From NCBI GenBank assembly GCA_945862125.1, contig CAMAYC010000009.1, positions 1-63,981 on the forward strand: a stretch of 63,981 nt of DNA, in the 5' to 3' direction. The notes beneath the pieces were generated by a model that had not been told where the DNA came from, made no database searches, and worked only from the letters and a program-made list of their open reading frames with translations. Numbering within the stretch: the stretch's first letter is position 1; every line of letters starts with the position of its first letter. Of this stretch, positions 42,291 through 50,777 are shown in pieces. The position numbers were made by a program, and so were the translations under genes. This DNA comes from Reyranella massiliensis 521 (GTDB taxonomy: Bacteria > Pseudomonadota > Alphaproteobacteria > Reyranellales > Reyranellaceae).

Positions 42291-43334
42291 ATGTCCCTTT
42301 TCGAACGCTACCTGACCCTCTGGGTCGCGCTCTGCATCGTCGTCGGCATCGCGTTGGGGCATTTCTTCCCGGCCGTCTTCCATGCCGTCGGCACGGCCGA
42401 AGTGGCGCATGTGAACCTGCCCGTCGCGGCGCTGATCTGGCTGATGATCATCCCGATGCTGATCAAGGTCGACTTCGCAGCCATCGCCGAGGTGCGCGAG
42501 CATTGGCGTGGCATCGGCGTGACGCTGTTCATCAACTGGGCGGTAAAACCCTTCTCGATGGCGGCACTCGGTTGGCTGTTCGTGGGCTACCTGTTCAGGC
42601 CCTGGCTGCCGGCCGACCAGATCGACAGCTATATCGCGGGTCTCATCCTGCTCGCCGCCGCGCCCTGCACCGCGATGGTGTTCGTGTGGAGCAACCTGTC
42701 GGATGGCGAGCCCGACTTCACGCTGACGCAGGTCGCGCTCAACGACACGATCATGGTGTTTGCCTTTGCACCCATCGTGGGGCTCCTGCTCGGCCTCTCC
42801 GCCATCACCGTGCCATGGCAGACGCTGCTGCTGTCCGTCGGCCTCTATATCGTCGTGCCCGTGGTGCTGGCGCAGCTCATTCGGCACAGGGCCGTGGCGA
42901 CCGGAGGCAAAGCCGGCCTCGACCGCTTGCTGGCGCGCCTGCAGCCGGCGTCGCTCCTGGCACTGCTGGCAACGCTGGTCCTGCTGTTCGGCTTCCAGGG
43001 CGAACAGATCATCGCGCAGCCGCTGATCATCGCATTGCTGGCCGTGCCGATCCTGATCCAGGTCTATTTCAACTCCGGCCTCGCCTATCTGCTGAACCGC
43101 GCGACGGGCGAGCAACATTGCGTGGCGGCCCCCTCGGCGCTGATCGGCGCCAGCAACTTCTTCGAACTGGCGGTGGCGGCGGCCATCAGCCTCTTCGGAT
43201 TTTCGTCGGGCGCCGCGCTCGCCACCGTCGTCGGCGTGCTGATCGAGGTGCCGGTCATGCTCTCGGTCGTGAAGATCGTGAACGCGAGCAAGGGCTGGTA
43301 CGAAAGCGGCCCAGCCGTCGCGCGCCGCCGATAG
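42291..43334 (+). CDS. acr3: Acr3-type arsenite efflux transporter
   Basis: A 347-residue ten-helix permease (also called ArsB in some annotations) that exports arsenite. FERYLTLWVALCIVVGIALG is the family start and IPMLIKVDFAAIAEVREHWR follows helix 2. The essential cysteine is C126 in LLAAAPCTAMVFVWSNLSDG, and ALIGASNFFELAVAAAISLF and GVLIEVPVMLSVVKIV are typical. ATG 42291 is preferred over the longer frame from 42213 because the family begins here and GGGAGA precedes it. It is divergent from the ArsR-ArsC fusion. Confidence 0.95.
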   Translation: MSLFERYLTLWVALCIVVGIALGHFFPAVFHAVGTAEVAHVNLPVAALIWLMIIPMLIKVDFAAIAEVREHWRGIGVTLFINWAVKPFSMAALGWLFVGYLFRPWLPADQIDSYIAGLILLAAAPCTAMVFVWSNLSDGEPDFTLTQVALNDTIMVFAFAPIVGLLLGLSAITVPWQTLLLSVGLYIVVPVVLAQLIRHRAVATGGKAGLDRLLARLQPASLLALLATLVLLFGFQGEQIIAQPLIIALLAVPILIQVYFNSGLAYLLNRATGEQHCVAAPSALIGASNFFELAVAAAISLFGFSSGAALATVVGVLIEVPVMLSVVKIVNASKGWYESGPAVARRR

Positions 43335-43357
43335 ACTCCCGCGGATTTCCACCGCGA

Positions 43358-43380
43358 GACTGTTTCGGTTCGCAACAGTC
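43358..43380. terminator. Hairpin between acr3 and the RND genes
   Basis: GACTGTT (43358-43364) and AACAGTC (43374-43380) form a perfect 7-bp stem with a 9-base loop, 24 bp after the acr3 stop. A second weaker GC hairpin precedes it (CGCGG around 43340-43356). No T-run follows, so termination is possible but not assured. Confidence 0.35.
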
Positions 43381-43465
43381 GGCCCTCGACCGACCAAGGT
43401 GAATGTAGGTAATTTGGAATAGCTGGCGCCCGGCCTCTGCCCTCTTGTCTGAAAGCGATGAACCG

Positions 43466-44635
43466 ATGCTCTTGGAGCGCCCGATCCGACACGAGATTCG
43501 CGCCGCCGCCAGGTGCGGCCTGCGCCGACTGGCGCCGGCCCTGATCCTGATGCTCGTATCCGCCCAGACTGCCCTCGCCCAGACGAAGCCCGCGGAGAAC
43601 GCGCCGCCGGTCGTGCTGGTGCAGCCGGCCGAGCTGCGGCCGCTGGCGCCGCAGTCGGAGTATGTCGGCCGGGTGGCAGTGTTCGACAAAGTCGAGCTGC
43701 GCGCACGCGTGAAGGGGACGCTGGGCAAGCGCGAATTCACCGACGGCAGCAAAGTGACGGAAGGCCAGCTCCTGTTCACCATCGAGCCCGCGCCCTACCG
43801 GATCGCCGTCGACCAGAAACGGGCGCTGCGCGACGGCGCACGCGCCGCCCTGATCAACGCCGAGGCGCAACTCAAGCGGACGGCCGAGCTACTGCGCTCG
43901 AACACCGCCTCGCAGGGGGTCTACGACCAGCGGCTGGCCGAGCAGCTGCAGGCCAAGGCGACGCTCGACGACGCCGAGGCCCAGCTCGAGGATGCCGAGC
44001 TGCAGCTCTCCTACACGAAGATCGCGGCCCCGATCGCGGGCCTCATCGGCCGCGCCACCGTCTCGCCCGGCAACATCGTCGGACCGGAGTCGGGCACGCT
44101 GGCCACGATCGTGAACGAACGGCAGATCCGTGTGCTGTTTTCGGTGTCGCAGGCGGAGCTGCTGAACGTGCGCCGCGACCTGCGCGCCGGCGAGCAGCTG
44201 CCCGTGCGGCTGCGCCTGGCCGATGGCAAGCTCTATCCCGAGAAGGGCAAGGTCGACTTTATCGACGTCGCCGTCGACCCCAGTACCGACGGCCAGATGG
44301 CGCGCGCGGTGTTCGACAATGCCGACGAACTGCTGACCGACGGCCAGACGGTGCGGGTGATCGTCGAGGGCAATGCGCCCGCCAAGGCGCTGGTGGTGCC
44401 CCAGCCCGCCCTCGCCATCGACCAGACCGGCCCCTATGTCTACGTCGTCGACAGCAGGGGCGTCGTCGAGCTGCGCCGCATCACCATCGACTTCGTGCGC
44501 GACGGCATGATCGCCGTGGCGAGCGGCCTCAAGGAGGGCGACCGGGTGATCGTCCAGGGCCAGCAGCGGGTGCGCGCCGGCATGATGGTCGAGGCCCAGG
44601 CGGCGCCGCCCGCCGCCGGCCAGCCGAAGCGCTGA
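43466..44635 (+). CDS. RND efflux periplasmic adaptor (membrane fusion protein)
   Basis: A 389-residue periplasmic subunit of a tripartite pump. The signal peptide ends SAQTALAQ. VELRARVKGTLGKREFTDGS starts the lipoyl/barrel-sandwich half; an alpha-helical hairpin follows (NAEAQLKRTAELLRSNTASQ, EAQLEDAELQLSYTKIAAP). The beta-barrel and membrane-proximal parts come after residue 220. It is the MexE/AcrA type. The ATG at 43466 is preferred over the TTG at 43445. The pump gene follows after 4 bp. No outer-membrane channel gene is present. Confidence 0.9.
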   Translation: MLLERPIRHEIRAAARCGLRRLAPALILMLVSAQTALAQTKPAENAPPVVLVQPAELRPLAPQSEYVGRVAVFDKVELRARVKGTLGKREFTDGSKVTEGQLLFTIEPAPYRIAVDQKRALRDGARAALINAEAQLKRTAELLRSNTASQGVYDQRLAEQLQAKATLDDAEAQLEDAELQLSYTKIAAPIAGLIGRATVSPGNIVGPESGTLATIVNERQIRVLFSVSQAELLNVRRDLRAGEQLPVRLRLADGKLYPEKGKVDFIDVAVDPSTDGQMARAVFDNADELLTDGQTVRVIVEGNAPAKALVVPQPALAIDQTGPYVYVVDSRGVVELRRITIDFVRDGMIAVASGLKEGDRVIVQGQQRVRAGMMVEAQAAPPAAGQPKR

Positions 44636-44639
44636 CCCC

Positions 44640-47600
44640 GTGGGCATCACCTCCGTTTTCATCCGCCGCCCGCGGCTCGCCTTCGTCGTCTCCGCGGTCA
44701 TGGTGATTGCGGGCGTGCTGGCGCTGGGCAGTCTGCCGGTCGCCCAGTTCCCCAACATCGTGCCGCCGGAAGTCACCGTCACGACAAGCTTTTCCGGCGC
44801 CTCGGCCCAGGTGGTCGAGGAGAGCGTGGCCCAGATCATCGAGCGCAATGTCAACGGCGTCGAGAACATGATCTCGATGAAGTCGACCTCGGGCAGCGAC
44901 GGCAGCTACAGCCTCAGCGTCTATTTCAAGGTCGGCTCGAACCCGCAGGACCACACGGTCAACGTCAACAACCGCATCAACCGGGCAATGCCGCAGCTGC
45001 CCGACGAGGTGCAGCGCAACGGCGTGCTGGTGAAGAAGCAGTCCTCGGCGCTCTTGCAGGTGGTCGCCGTCTATTCGCCCAAGGGCAGCCGCGACGCGCT
45101 GTTCCTATCGAACTTCGCCACCATCAACGTGCTCGACGCCATGCAGCGCGTGCCGGGCGTGGGCTCCGCCGGCCTGTTCGGCGGGCTCGACTACTCCATG
45201 CGCGTGTGGCTCGACCTCGACCGCATGTCGAGCCTCGGCATCACGGCGCAGGACGTGGTCAAGGCGATCGAGGCCAAGAACATGCAGGCCGCTGTCGGCC
45301 GTGTGGGCGCCGCACCGCTGCTCGACGGCGTCGACTTCCAGCTCAACATCACGGCCAAGGGCCGGCTCACCTCGGCCGAGGAGTTCGGCAACATCAGCGT
45401 GCGCGCGACGCCCGACGGCGCGCTGCTGCGCATCCGCGACATCGGCCGCGTCGAGCTGGGCTCGAACAACGCCGACGTCACCACGCGCTACAACGGCAAG
45501 CCGGCGGCCGGCATCAACATCTACCAGCTGGCCGGCGCCAACGCGCTCGCCACCGCCGAGGGCGTGCGCAAGGTGTTGAAGGATCTCGAGGACCGGCTGC
45601 CGGACGACGTGGCCTTCGACGTGATGTACGACACCACGGTGTTCGTCGAGGCGACGATCCATAGCGTTGTGAAGACGCTGATCGAGGCCTTCGTGCTGGT
45701 GGCCATCGTGGTCTTCCTTTTCCTGGGCAGCCTGCGGGCGACGCTGATCCCCATCGTTGCCGTGCCGGTGGCGCTGATCGGCACCTTCGCCGTGATGCAG
45801 GTGCTGGGCTTCTCGCTCAACACCGTCTCGCTGCTGGCCCTGGTTCTGGCCATCGGCATCGTCGTCGACGACGCCATCGTCGTGGTCGAGGCGGTCGAGC
45901 ACATCCTGGAGAAGGAGCCCGGCCTCACCCCGGCCCAGGCCACTGAGAAGGCCATGGCCGAGGTCACCGGCCCGATCATCGCCATCACCCTGGTGCTGCT
46001 GTCGGTGTTCGTGCCGACGGCCTTCATGCCCGGCATCGCCGGCAAGCTCTACCAGCAGTTCGCGGTCACGATCTCGGTCGCCATGGTGATCTCGGCGATC
46101 AATGCGCTGTCCCTCTCACCGGCGTTGTGCGCGCTGCTGCTCACCCGCCGCGGCGCGCCGCGCGGCCTCATGGCCCGCGTCCAGCGCGGCATCGATGCCA
46201 CGCGCAGCGGCTACCTGCGGCTCGCGCGGCCGCTGATCCGGCGCGGCGTGCTTGCGGTCGGTCTGGTCGCGCTGTTCGCATTGGCTACCGGCGGGCTGCT
46301 GCGCATGGTGCCCACGGGCTTCCTGCCCGAGGAAGATCAGTCGTCCTTCATGGCGGAGATCCAACTGCCCGACGCCGCCTCGACCAGCCGCACGCTGGAG
46401 GCGGTGATGCAGGTCGAGGGCATGCTGGCCGGCCAGCCGTGGCTGCAGAATTTCTTCACCGTGAGTGGCAACAGCCTGCTCGACGGGCTCAACCTGCCGA
46501 ATCGGGCGATGATGATCGTCTCGCTGAAGCCTTATGCCGACCGCCCCGGGCACGATCTGTCGGCCTTCGCCGTACTGGAGCGACTCAACAAGGCGTTCCA
46601 GCGCGTCGCGGTCGCCAACGTCTATGCCTTTAACCCACCGCCGATCGCCGGCCTCGGCAATTCGTCGGGCTTCGAGTTCGAGATCCAGAGTCTCACCGGC
46701 GCCCCGCCCGAGGAGATCGTCGCGGTGGCGCGTGGCGTGCTGAACGCGGCGCAGGGCGCGCCGGAGCTGGCCGGGGTGTTCACCACCTACAGCGCCTCGA
46801 CGCCGCAGATCCGGCTTGAGCTCGATCGCGACCGCGCCGAGACGCTGGGCGTGGACATCCCCGACATCTTCTCGGCCCTGCAGACCGCGATGGGCAGCCG
46901 CAACGTCAACAACTTCAACATGTTCGGCCGCACCTGGACCGTCCGCGTGCAGGCCGACGCCGCCGACCGCCGCACCATCGAGGACATCAACCGCGTGCGC
47001 GTGCGCTCGGCCAGCGGCAAGCTCGTGCCGCTGCAGGCGGTGGCGACCCTCGAGCTCACCACGGCGCCGGCCACCATCGTCCGCTACAACAACCTTCGCT
47101 CGGTGACGCTGAACGGCGCGCCGGCGCCGGGTTATTCGTCAGGCGAGGCGATCACGGCAATGGAGCGCGTGGCGCGCGCCAGCCTGCCGCCGGGCTATGC
47201 CTTCCAATGGTCGGGCACGGCGCAGCAGGAGAAGGAAGCCGGCAGCCAGACCGGCTTTGTCCTCGCCCTCGCGGTGCTGTTCGCCTACCTGTTTCTGGTC
47301 GGGCTCTACGAGAGCCTGGCGCTTCCGGTCGCCGCCCTGCTGTCGGTAATCGTCGGGCTGTTCGGCGCGCTGGCAGCGCTCTGGCTCACCGGACTCGCCA
47401 ATAACGTCTATGCCCAGATCGGCATCGTCGTGCTGATCGCGCTTGCGGCCAAGAACGCCATCCTGGTGATCGAGGTCGCCATGCAGGAACGCGCCGGCGG
47501 CGTCGACCCGGAGACGGCAGCGACGACCGCCGCGGGGCAGCGCTTCCGTGCCGTGATGATGACCTCCTTCGCCTTCATCCTGGGCCTCGTGCCGTTGGTG

Positions 47601-47801
47601 ATCGCGTCGGGGGCCGGTGCCGCCACCCAGCGCGCCGTCGGCACCGCCGTGTTCGGCGGTATGCTGGCGGCTGCGTGTCTCGGCATCTTCGTCATCCCCG
47701 GCCTCTACGTCGCCTTCGAGAAGATGCGCGGGGCGGTGCCTGGCCTGTTCCGGCGATCCTTCCTTGCCCCCAAACGCCCGGGCGGCCGCGACGGCGCGTG
47801 A
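44640..47801 (+). CDS. RND multidrug efflux pump inner-membrane subunit (HAE1 family)
   Basis: A 1053-residue proton-driven efflux pump of AcrB/MexF type with 12 membrane segments. VFIRRPRLAFVVSAVMVIAG and SLPVAQFPNIVPPEVTVTTS begin it. The proton-relay aspartates are in GIVVDDAIVVVEAVEHIL (about residue 410) and the lysine in ALAAKNAILVIEVAMQER (about 937). GFLPEEDQSSF is the porter-domain loop. The start is GTG at 44640. Substrates may be drugs or solvents; proximity to acr3 might suggest arsenicals, but there is no direct sign. Confidence 0.95.
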   Translation: MGITSVFIRRPRLAFVVSAVMVIAGVLALGSLPVAQFPNIVPPEVTVTTSFSGASAQVVEESVAQIIERNVNGVENMISMKSTSGSDGSYSLSVYFKVGSNPQDHTVNVNNRINRAMPQLPDEVQRNGVLVKKQSSALLQVVAVYSPKGSRDALFLSNFATINVLDAMQRVPGVGSAGLFGGLDYSMRVWLDLDRMSSLGITAQDVVKAIEAKNMQAAVGRVGAAPLLDGVDFQLNITAKGRLTSAEEFGNISVRATPDGALLRIRDIGRVELGSNNADVTTRYNGKPAAGINIYQLAGANALATAEGVRKVLKDLEDRLPDDVAFDVMYDTTVFVEATIHSVVKTLIEAFVLVAIVVFLFLGSLRATLIPIVAVPVALIGTFAVMQVLGFSLNTVSLLALVLAIGIVVDDAIVVVEAVEHILEKEPGLTPAQATEKAMAEVTGPIIAITLVLLSVFVPTAFMPGIAGKLYQQFAVTISVAMVISAINALSLSPALCALLLTRRGAPRGLMARVQRGIDATRSGYLRLARPLIRRGVLAVGLVALFALATGGLLRMVPTGFLPEEDQSSFMAEIQLPDAASTSRTLEAVMQVEGMLAGQPWLQNFFTVSGNSLLDGLNLPNRAMMIVSLKPYADRPGHDLSAFAVLERLNKAFQRVAVANVYAFNPPPIAGLGNSSGFEFEIQSLTGAPPEEIVAVARGVLNAAQGAPELAGVFTTYSASTPQIRLELDRDRAETLGVDIPDIFSALQTAMGSRNVNNFNMFGRTWTVRVQADAADRRTIEDINRVRVRSASGKLVPLQAVATLELTTAPATIVRYNNLRSVTLNGAPAPGYSSGEAITAMERVARASLPPGYAFQWSGTAQQEKEAGSQTGFVLALAVLFAYLFLVGLYESLALPVAALLSVIVGLFGALAALWLTGLANNVYAQIGIVVLIALAAKNAILVIEVAMQERAGGVDPETAATTAAGQRFRAVMMTSFAFILGLVPLVIASGAGAATQRAVGTAVFGGMLAAACLGIFVIPGLYVAFEKMRGAVPGLFRRSFLAPKRPGGRDGA

Positions 47802-47964
47802 CTGCGTGAAAACGCATGGCCGGATTGAAATAGGATATTTGCAAGTTTAACCAGAATTATCCTATATTTCCTATATCGTCACACGAACTCCGTCTTTCGT
47901 CTCAGCGCCCTCATTGGCGCAGCAGGGGAGGCGGCGGCTCGCTTGGGCAACATCGAGACTGTTG

Positions 47965-48003
47965 CCCCCCTCCCTGCCCTTTCCCCAAGACGGGAGAGGG
48001 GAA
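47965..48003. repeat. Putative dispersed REP-like palindromic repeat
   Basis: The stretch around CCCTTTCCCCAAGACGGGAG forms an imperfect hairpin CCCTTTCCC/GGGAGAGGG (one G-T wobble) flanked by CCCCCCTCCCTG and GGGAAG. It resembles the short palindromic elements often scattered between genes of GC-rich proteobacteria and lies in the largest gap of the window. Only one copy is in the window, so the dispersed nature is inferred. Confidence 0.4.
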
Positions 48004-48338
48004 GAAGCGCCCGGGATCGCCCGGTCGCTTCTGTCCCGATATCCATGAAGTCGCAGATCCCAGGATCGGCGACCCGAACCTTTGACCATGCCCCGCCCGG
48101 CACGCCCGCCGGGTACAATCCCTGGAGGATGAGGGGCCGTCCCGCGGCCTTGCCCTGACCGGGTACTGAGCCGTGCGTAGCAAGCACAAGGACGCTCCCG
48201 CCGACGATCCGTCCGGCAGTGGGGTGGACCGAGGCGCGAAAAACGCGTCCGAGGACTGAGTTTTGACGGTCGTTTGCGGTCGCTCGAGCTAGGGCCGCAG
48301 GGTCAGAGTCCCGCGAGGGCACGGGTGGGCGATTGGCC

Positions 48339-48388
48339 TGTGTCACAACATTTGTCTCAACTTGGTGTGACACCTTCGGGTGTGACAT
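48339..48388. promoter_or_regulatory. Three TGTGACA-type boxes upstream of the thioredoxin-TPR gene
   Basis: TGTGTCACA (48339-48347, inverted), GGTGTGACACC (48364-48374, a 5-1-5 palindrome) and GGTGTGACAT (48379-48388) share GTGTGACA. Repeats of one half-site in both orientations about 90-135 bp before a start suggest a transcription-factor binding region. The factor is unknown. Confidence 0.45.
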
Positions 48389-48473
48389 TGGGCCGGCCCG
48401 TCTCCTCCCCTGGCGTCACCGGGGGGCGGGGGCCACATTGCGACCGAACCGAAATTTCCCCATCCGAGGACAC

Positions 48474-49403
48474 ATGGAAACGATGCTGACGGGCGCCGCG
48501 CCGCAGGCTGCCCCCGCCGATCTCATCAAGGACAGCGACCAGACCAAGTTCGCCAAGGACGTGATCGAGGCGTCGCGCACCGTCCCGGTCATCGTCGATT
48601 TCTGGGCGCCGTGGTGCGGGCCGTGCAAGACGCTGCAGCCAATGATCGAGAAGGTCGTCAAGGAGGCCAAGGGCGCGGTCAAGCTGGTCAAGATCGACAT
48701 CGACAAGAACCAGATGCTGGCCCAGCAGCTGCGCATCCAGTCGATCCCGGCGGTCTACGCCTTCTTCGGCGGTCGCCCCGTGGACGGCTTCATGGGGGCA
48801 GTCCCCGAGAGCCAGGTGAAGGCCTTCGTCGACAAGCTCATCCAGGCGGCCGGCGGGGCCGCGGGCGGCGCCGGTGCCGAGATCGCCGAGCTGCTCGAGC
48901 ACGCCAAGGCGGCGGTGGCGCAGAACGACATGGACACCGCGGCGCAGATCTACAGCGAGATCCTGGGCGTCGATCCCGAGACCGTGCCGGCGCTGGCCGG
49001 CCTCGCGCGCTACCACACGATGGCTGGCGACTTCGAGCAGGCGACGGCCCTGCTCGACCAGGTCCCGGCCAAGGAGAAGGGCCACGCCGACATCGTGGCC
49101 GTGAAGGCCACGATCGATCTTGCCGCCAAGGCCAAGGAAGCGGGCCCGGTCGATGCCCTCAAGGCCAAGGCCGCCGCCGATCCCAAGGATTTCCAGACCC
49201 GGCTCGACCTGGCGCTGGCCTATTGGGCTGCCGACCAGAAGCAGGAGGCAATCGACGAACTGCTCGCCATGATCAAGGCCGACCGCGCCTGGAACGAGGC
49301 GGCGGCACGCACGCAGCTCCTGAAGTTCTTCGAGGCGCTGGGCTTCGGCGATCCGCTGTCGGTGGACGGCCGCAAGCGCCTGTCGACGATCCTGTTTTCC
49401 TGA
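48474..49403 (+). CDS. Thioredoxin-TPR fusion (CnoX/YbbN-like chaperone redoxin)
   Basis: A 309-residue protein. The N-terminal thioredoxin domain has DFWAPWCGPCKTLQPMIEKV with an intact CGPC active site and the cis-proline in SIPAVYAFFGG. After a Gly/Ala linker about residue 135, the C-terminal half holds TPR-like helices (AAQIYSEILGVDPETVPALA, DLALAYWAADQKQEAIDELL). CnoX proteins hold unfolding substrates and protect them from over-oxidation. An active CGPC suggests redox activity; E. coli CnoX lacks a functional one. ATG at 48474 has GAGGA upstream. The LON-domain gene follows after a 15-bp tandem repeat. Confidence 0.93.
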   Translation: METMLTGAAPQAAPADLIKDSDQTKFAKDVIEASRTVPVIVDFWAPWCGPCKTLQPMIEKVVKEAKGAVKLVKIDIDKNQMLAQQLRIQSIPAVYAFFGGRPVDGFMGAVPESQVKAFVDKLIQAAGGAAGGAGAEIAELLEHAKAAVAQNDMDTAAQIYSEILGVDPETVPALAGLARYHTMAGDFEQATALLDQVPAKEKGHADIVAVKATIDLAAKAKEAGPVDALKAKAAADPKDFQTRLDLALAYWAADQKQEAIDELLAMIKADRAWNEAAARTQLLKFFEALGFGDPLSVDGRKRLSTILFS

Positions 49404-49420
49404 GGCCTGTTTTCCTGAGG
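49391..49420 (+). repeat. Perfect 15-bp tandem duplication at the thioredoxin / LON-domain junction
   Basis: CCTGTTTTCCTGAGG occurs twice without gap or mismatch (49391-49405 and 49406-49420). The first copy contains the thioredoxin gene stop (TGA at 49401-49403). The second repeats TGAGG, which lies 3-4 nt before the next ATG and can serve as its ribosome site. Confidence 0.85.
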
Positions 49421-49423
49421 GAC

Positions 49424-50137
49424 ATGAGCGACCAGAGCCCCGCCCGCAATCCGTTCGAGCCCAGCTTCGAGCAGCTGCCCGATACGCTGCCGATCTTCCC
49501 GCTGTCGGGCGTGCTGCTGTTGCCCGGCGGCAAGCTGCCGCTCAACGTCTTCGAGCCGCGTTATCTCGCCATGGTGTTCGAGGCGCTGGCCGGCCACCGC
49601 ATGATCGGCATGGTGCAACCGCTGCAGCCCGGCGGCTATGCGGGCGACGGCATGCCGACCGACGACGGCCGCCCGCCGGTGCACCGCATCGGCTGCGCCG
49701 GCCGCATCGTGAGCTTCAACGAGACCGAGGACGGCCGCCTGCTGCTGGCGCTGAGCGGAGTCAGCCGCTTCGAGATCGTGCGCGAGCTCGACCTCGCCCA
49801 GGGCGGCTATCGCCGCGTGTCGTCGGTGTTCTCGCCCTTCCGGGCCGACCTCGATCACGCCGACGACGACGTCGAACTCGACCGCGAGCGCCTGATGGCG
49901 GGCCTTGCCGCCTTCTTCCGAAGCCGCAACCTGTCGACCGACTGGGATGCGGTGAAGCAGGCCGCCGACGCCAACCTGGTGGCATCCCTCTCCATGGTCC
50001 TGCCCTTCGGTCCGGCCGAGAAGCAGGCGCTATTGGAAGCTGCCGACAGCACGGCGCGCGCCAAGCTGCTGGTGGCCTTTCTCGAAATGAACGCCTTCGC
50101 CCCGCCGTCCGACGAGACGCCCGGCAAGGCCAATTGA
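49424..50137 (+). CDS. LON substrate-binding (N-terminal) domain protein
   Basis: A 237-residue protein made almost wholly of the Lon N-terminal domain without ATPase or protease. [20 protein letters not shown] and [20 protein letters not shown] are the typical start, and [20 protein letters not shown] is also present. Its role is unknown; related proteins may bind unfolded proteins. Adjacent to the thioredoxin-TPR gene, a usual alphaproteobacterial arrangement, so both may take part in protein quality control. Confidence 0.9.
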   Translation: MSDQSPARNPFEPSFEQLPDTLPIFPLSGVLLLPGGKLPLNVFEPRYLAMVFEALAGHRMIGMVQPLQPGGYAGDGMPTDDGRPPVHRIGCAGRIVSFNETEDGRLLLALSGVSRFEIVRELDLAQGGYRRVSSVFSPFRADLDHADDDVELDRERLMAGLAAFFRSRNLSTDWDAVKQAADANLVASLSMVLPFGPAEKQALLEAADSTARAKLLVAFLEMNAFAPPSDETPGKAN

Positions 50138-50153
50138 GTGGTATGATCCGCGC

Positions 50154-50363
50154 ATGACCGACCAACCCGCACCGCCGCGCCGCGCCGGCATCGACCCGAA
50201 GCTGCTGGAGATCCTAGTCTGTCCGGCCACGCACGGACCGCTGGAATACGATGCGGCCGCCGGGGAGCTGATCAGCCGCAAGGCCGGTCTGGCCTATCCG
50301 ATCCGCGACGGCATTCCGATCATGCTGGTGAGCGAAGCGCGCCAGTTGCGGGATGTGCCGTGA
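50154..50363 (+). CDS. Trm112/UPF0434-family small protein
   Basis: A 69-residue protein. [20 protein letters not shown] and [20 protein letters not shown] match YcaR/Trm112-like proteins. Only one cysteine of the usual zinc pairs remains, so zinc binding is doubtful. Trm112 proteins activate methyltransferases. It ends in a GTGA overlap with the DUF971 gene, and the LON-domain gene lies 16 bp upstream. Confidence 0.9.
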   Translation: MTDQPAPPRRAGIDPKLLEILVCPATHGPLEYDAAAGELISRKAGLAYPIRDGIPIMLVSEARQLRDVP

Positions 50364-50770
50364 ACGACGGCTTCACCAAGTCGGTGCCCGACGAGGGCAG
50401 CTACGAAGCGACGTCGGCGCCGTGGCCGGAGGAACTCAGGGTCTTCAAGGAAGAGGGCCGGATCGAGATCGATTTCTCCGACGGGCGCAAATGCTCGCTG
50501 CCGGCCGAGTATCTGCGCGTCGAGAGCCCGTCGGCCGAAGTGCAGGGCCATGGCCCCAGCCAGAAGAAGATCGTCTCGGGCCGCCGCCACGTGAAGATCG
50601 AGGCGGTCGAACCGGTCGGCCACTACGCGATCCGCATCGTGTTCGACGACCGCCACGATTCCGGGATTTACAGTTGGGCCTACCTGCGCGAACTCGGCGA
50701 CACTCACGCCGAACGCTGGGCCGCCTATCAGGCCGCGCTGCTGTATCGCGGATTGAGCCGAGACGCATAG
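50360..50770 (+). CDS. DUF971 (gamma-butyrobetaine-hydroxylase N-terminal-like) protein
   Basis: A 136-residue protein. [40 protein letters not shown] and [26 protein letters not shown] form the GBBH-like N-terminal domain. Such stand-alone proteins occur next to iron-sulfur assembly and respiratory genes; the role is unknown. GTG start at 50360 overlaps the Trm112-like stop. An FAD-dependent monooxygenase gene follows after 7 bp. Confidence 0.9.
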   Translation: MNDGFTKSVPDEGSYEATSAPWPEELRVFKEEGRIEIDFSDGRKCSLPAEYLRVESPSAEVQGHGPSQKKIVSGRRHVKIEAVEPVGHYAIRIVFDDRHDSGIYSWAYLRELGDTHAERWAAYQAALLYRGLSRDA

Positions 50771-50777
50771 GTTTGAG

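Larger units (their letters stand above)
47802..48473. other. 672-bp region without a convincing gene
   Basis: No frame here has a plausible start with family resemblance; a 169-residue minus-strand frame (47879-48388) runs through the repeat described separately and looks spurious. It holds a TATTT-rich stretch around 47837-47875, a hairpin-forming repeat at 47965-48003, GC-rich sequence with short dyads (GCGCGAAAAACGCG near 48233) and the TGTGACA repeats before the thioredoxin gene. A small RNA cannot be excluded but none was recognised. Confidence 0.5.

Noticed and set aside
34493..43334. The arsenic island as a recent mobile element
   Set aside because: No integrase, terminal repeats, tRNA boundary or obvious change in base composition is visible; transfer in the past is possible but unsupported.
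47879..48388. A 169-residue minus-strand frame in the large gap
   Set aside because: It reads through the hairpin repeat, has no ribosome site or family resemblance, and covers the promoter boxes of the thioredoxin gene.
48611..50137. A 508-residue plus frame that spans the thioredoxin and LON-domain genes
   Set aside because: Its first part is an out-of-frame reading of the thioredoxin gene that merely runs into the LON-domain gene, whose true start is at 49424; not a fusion.
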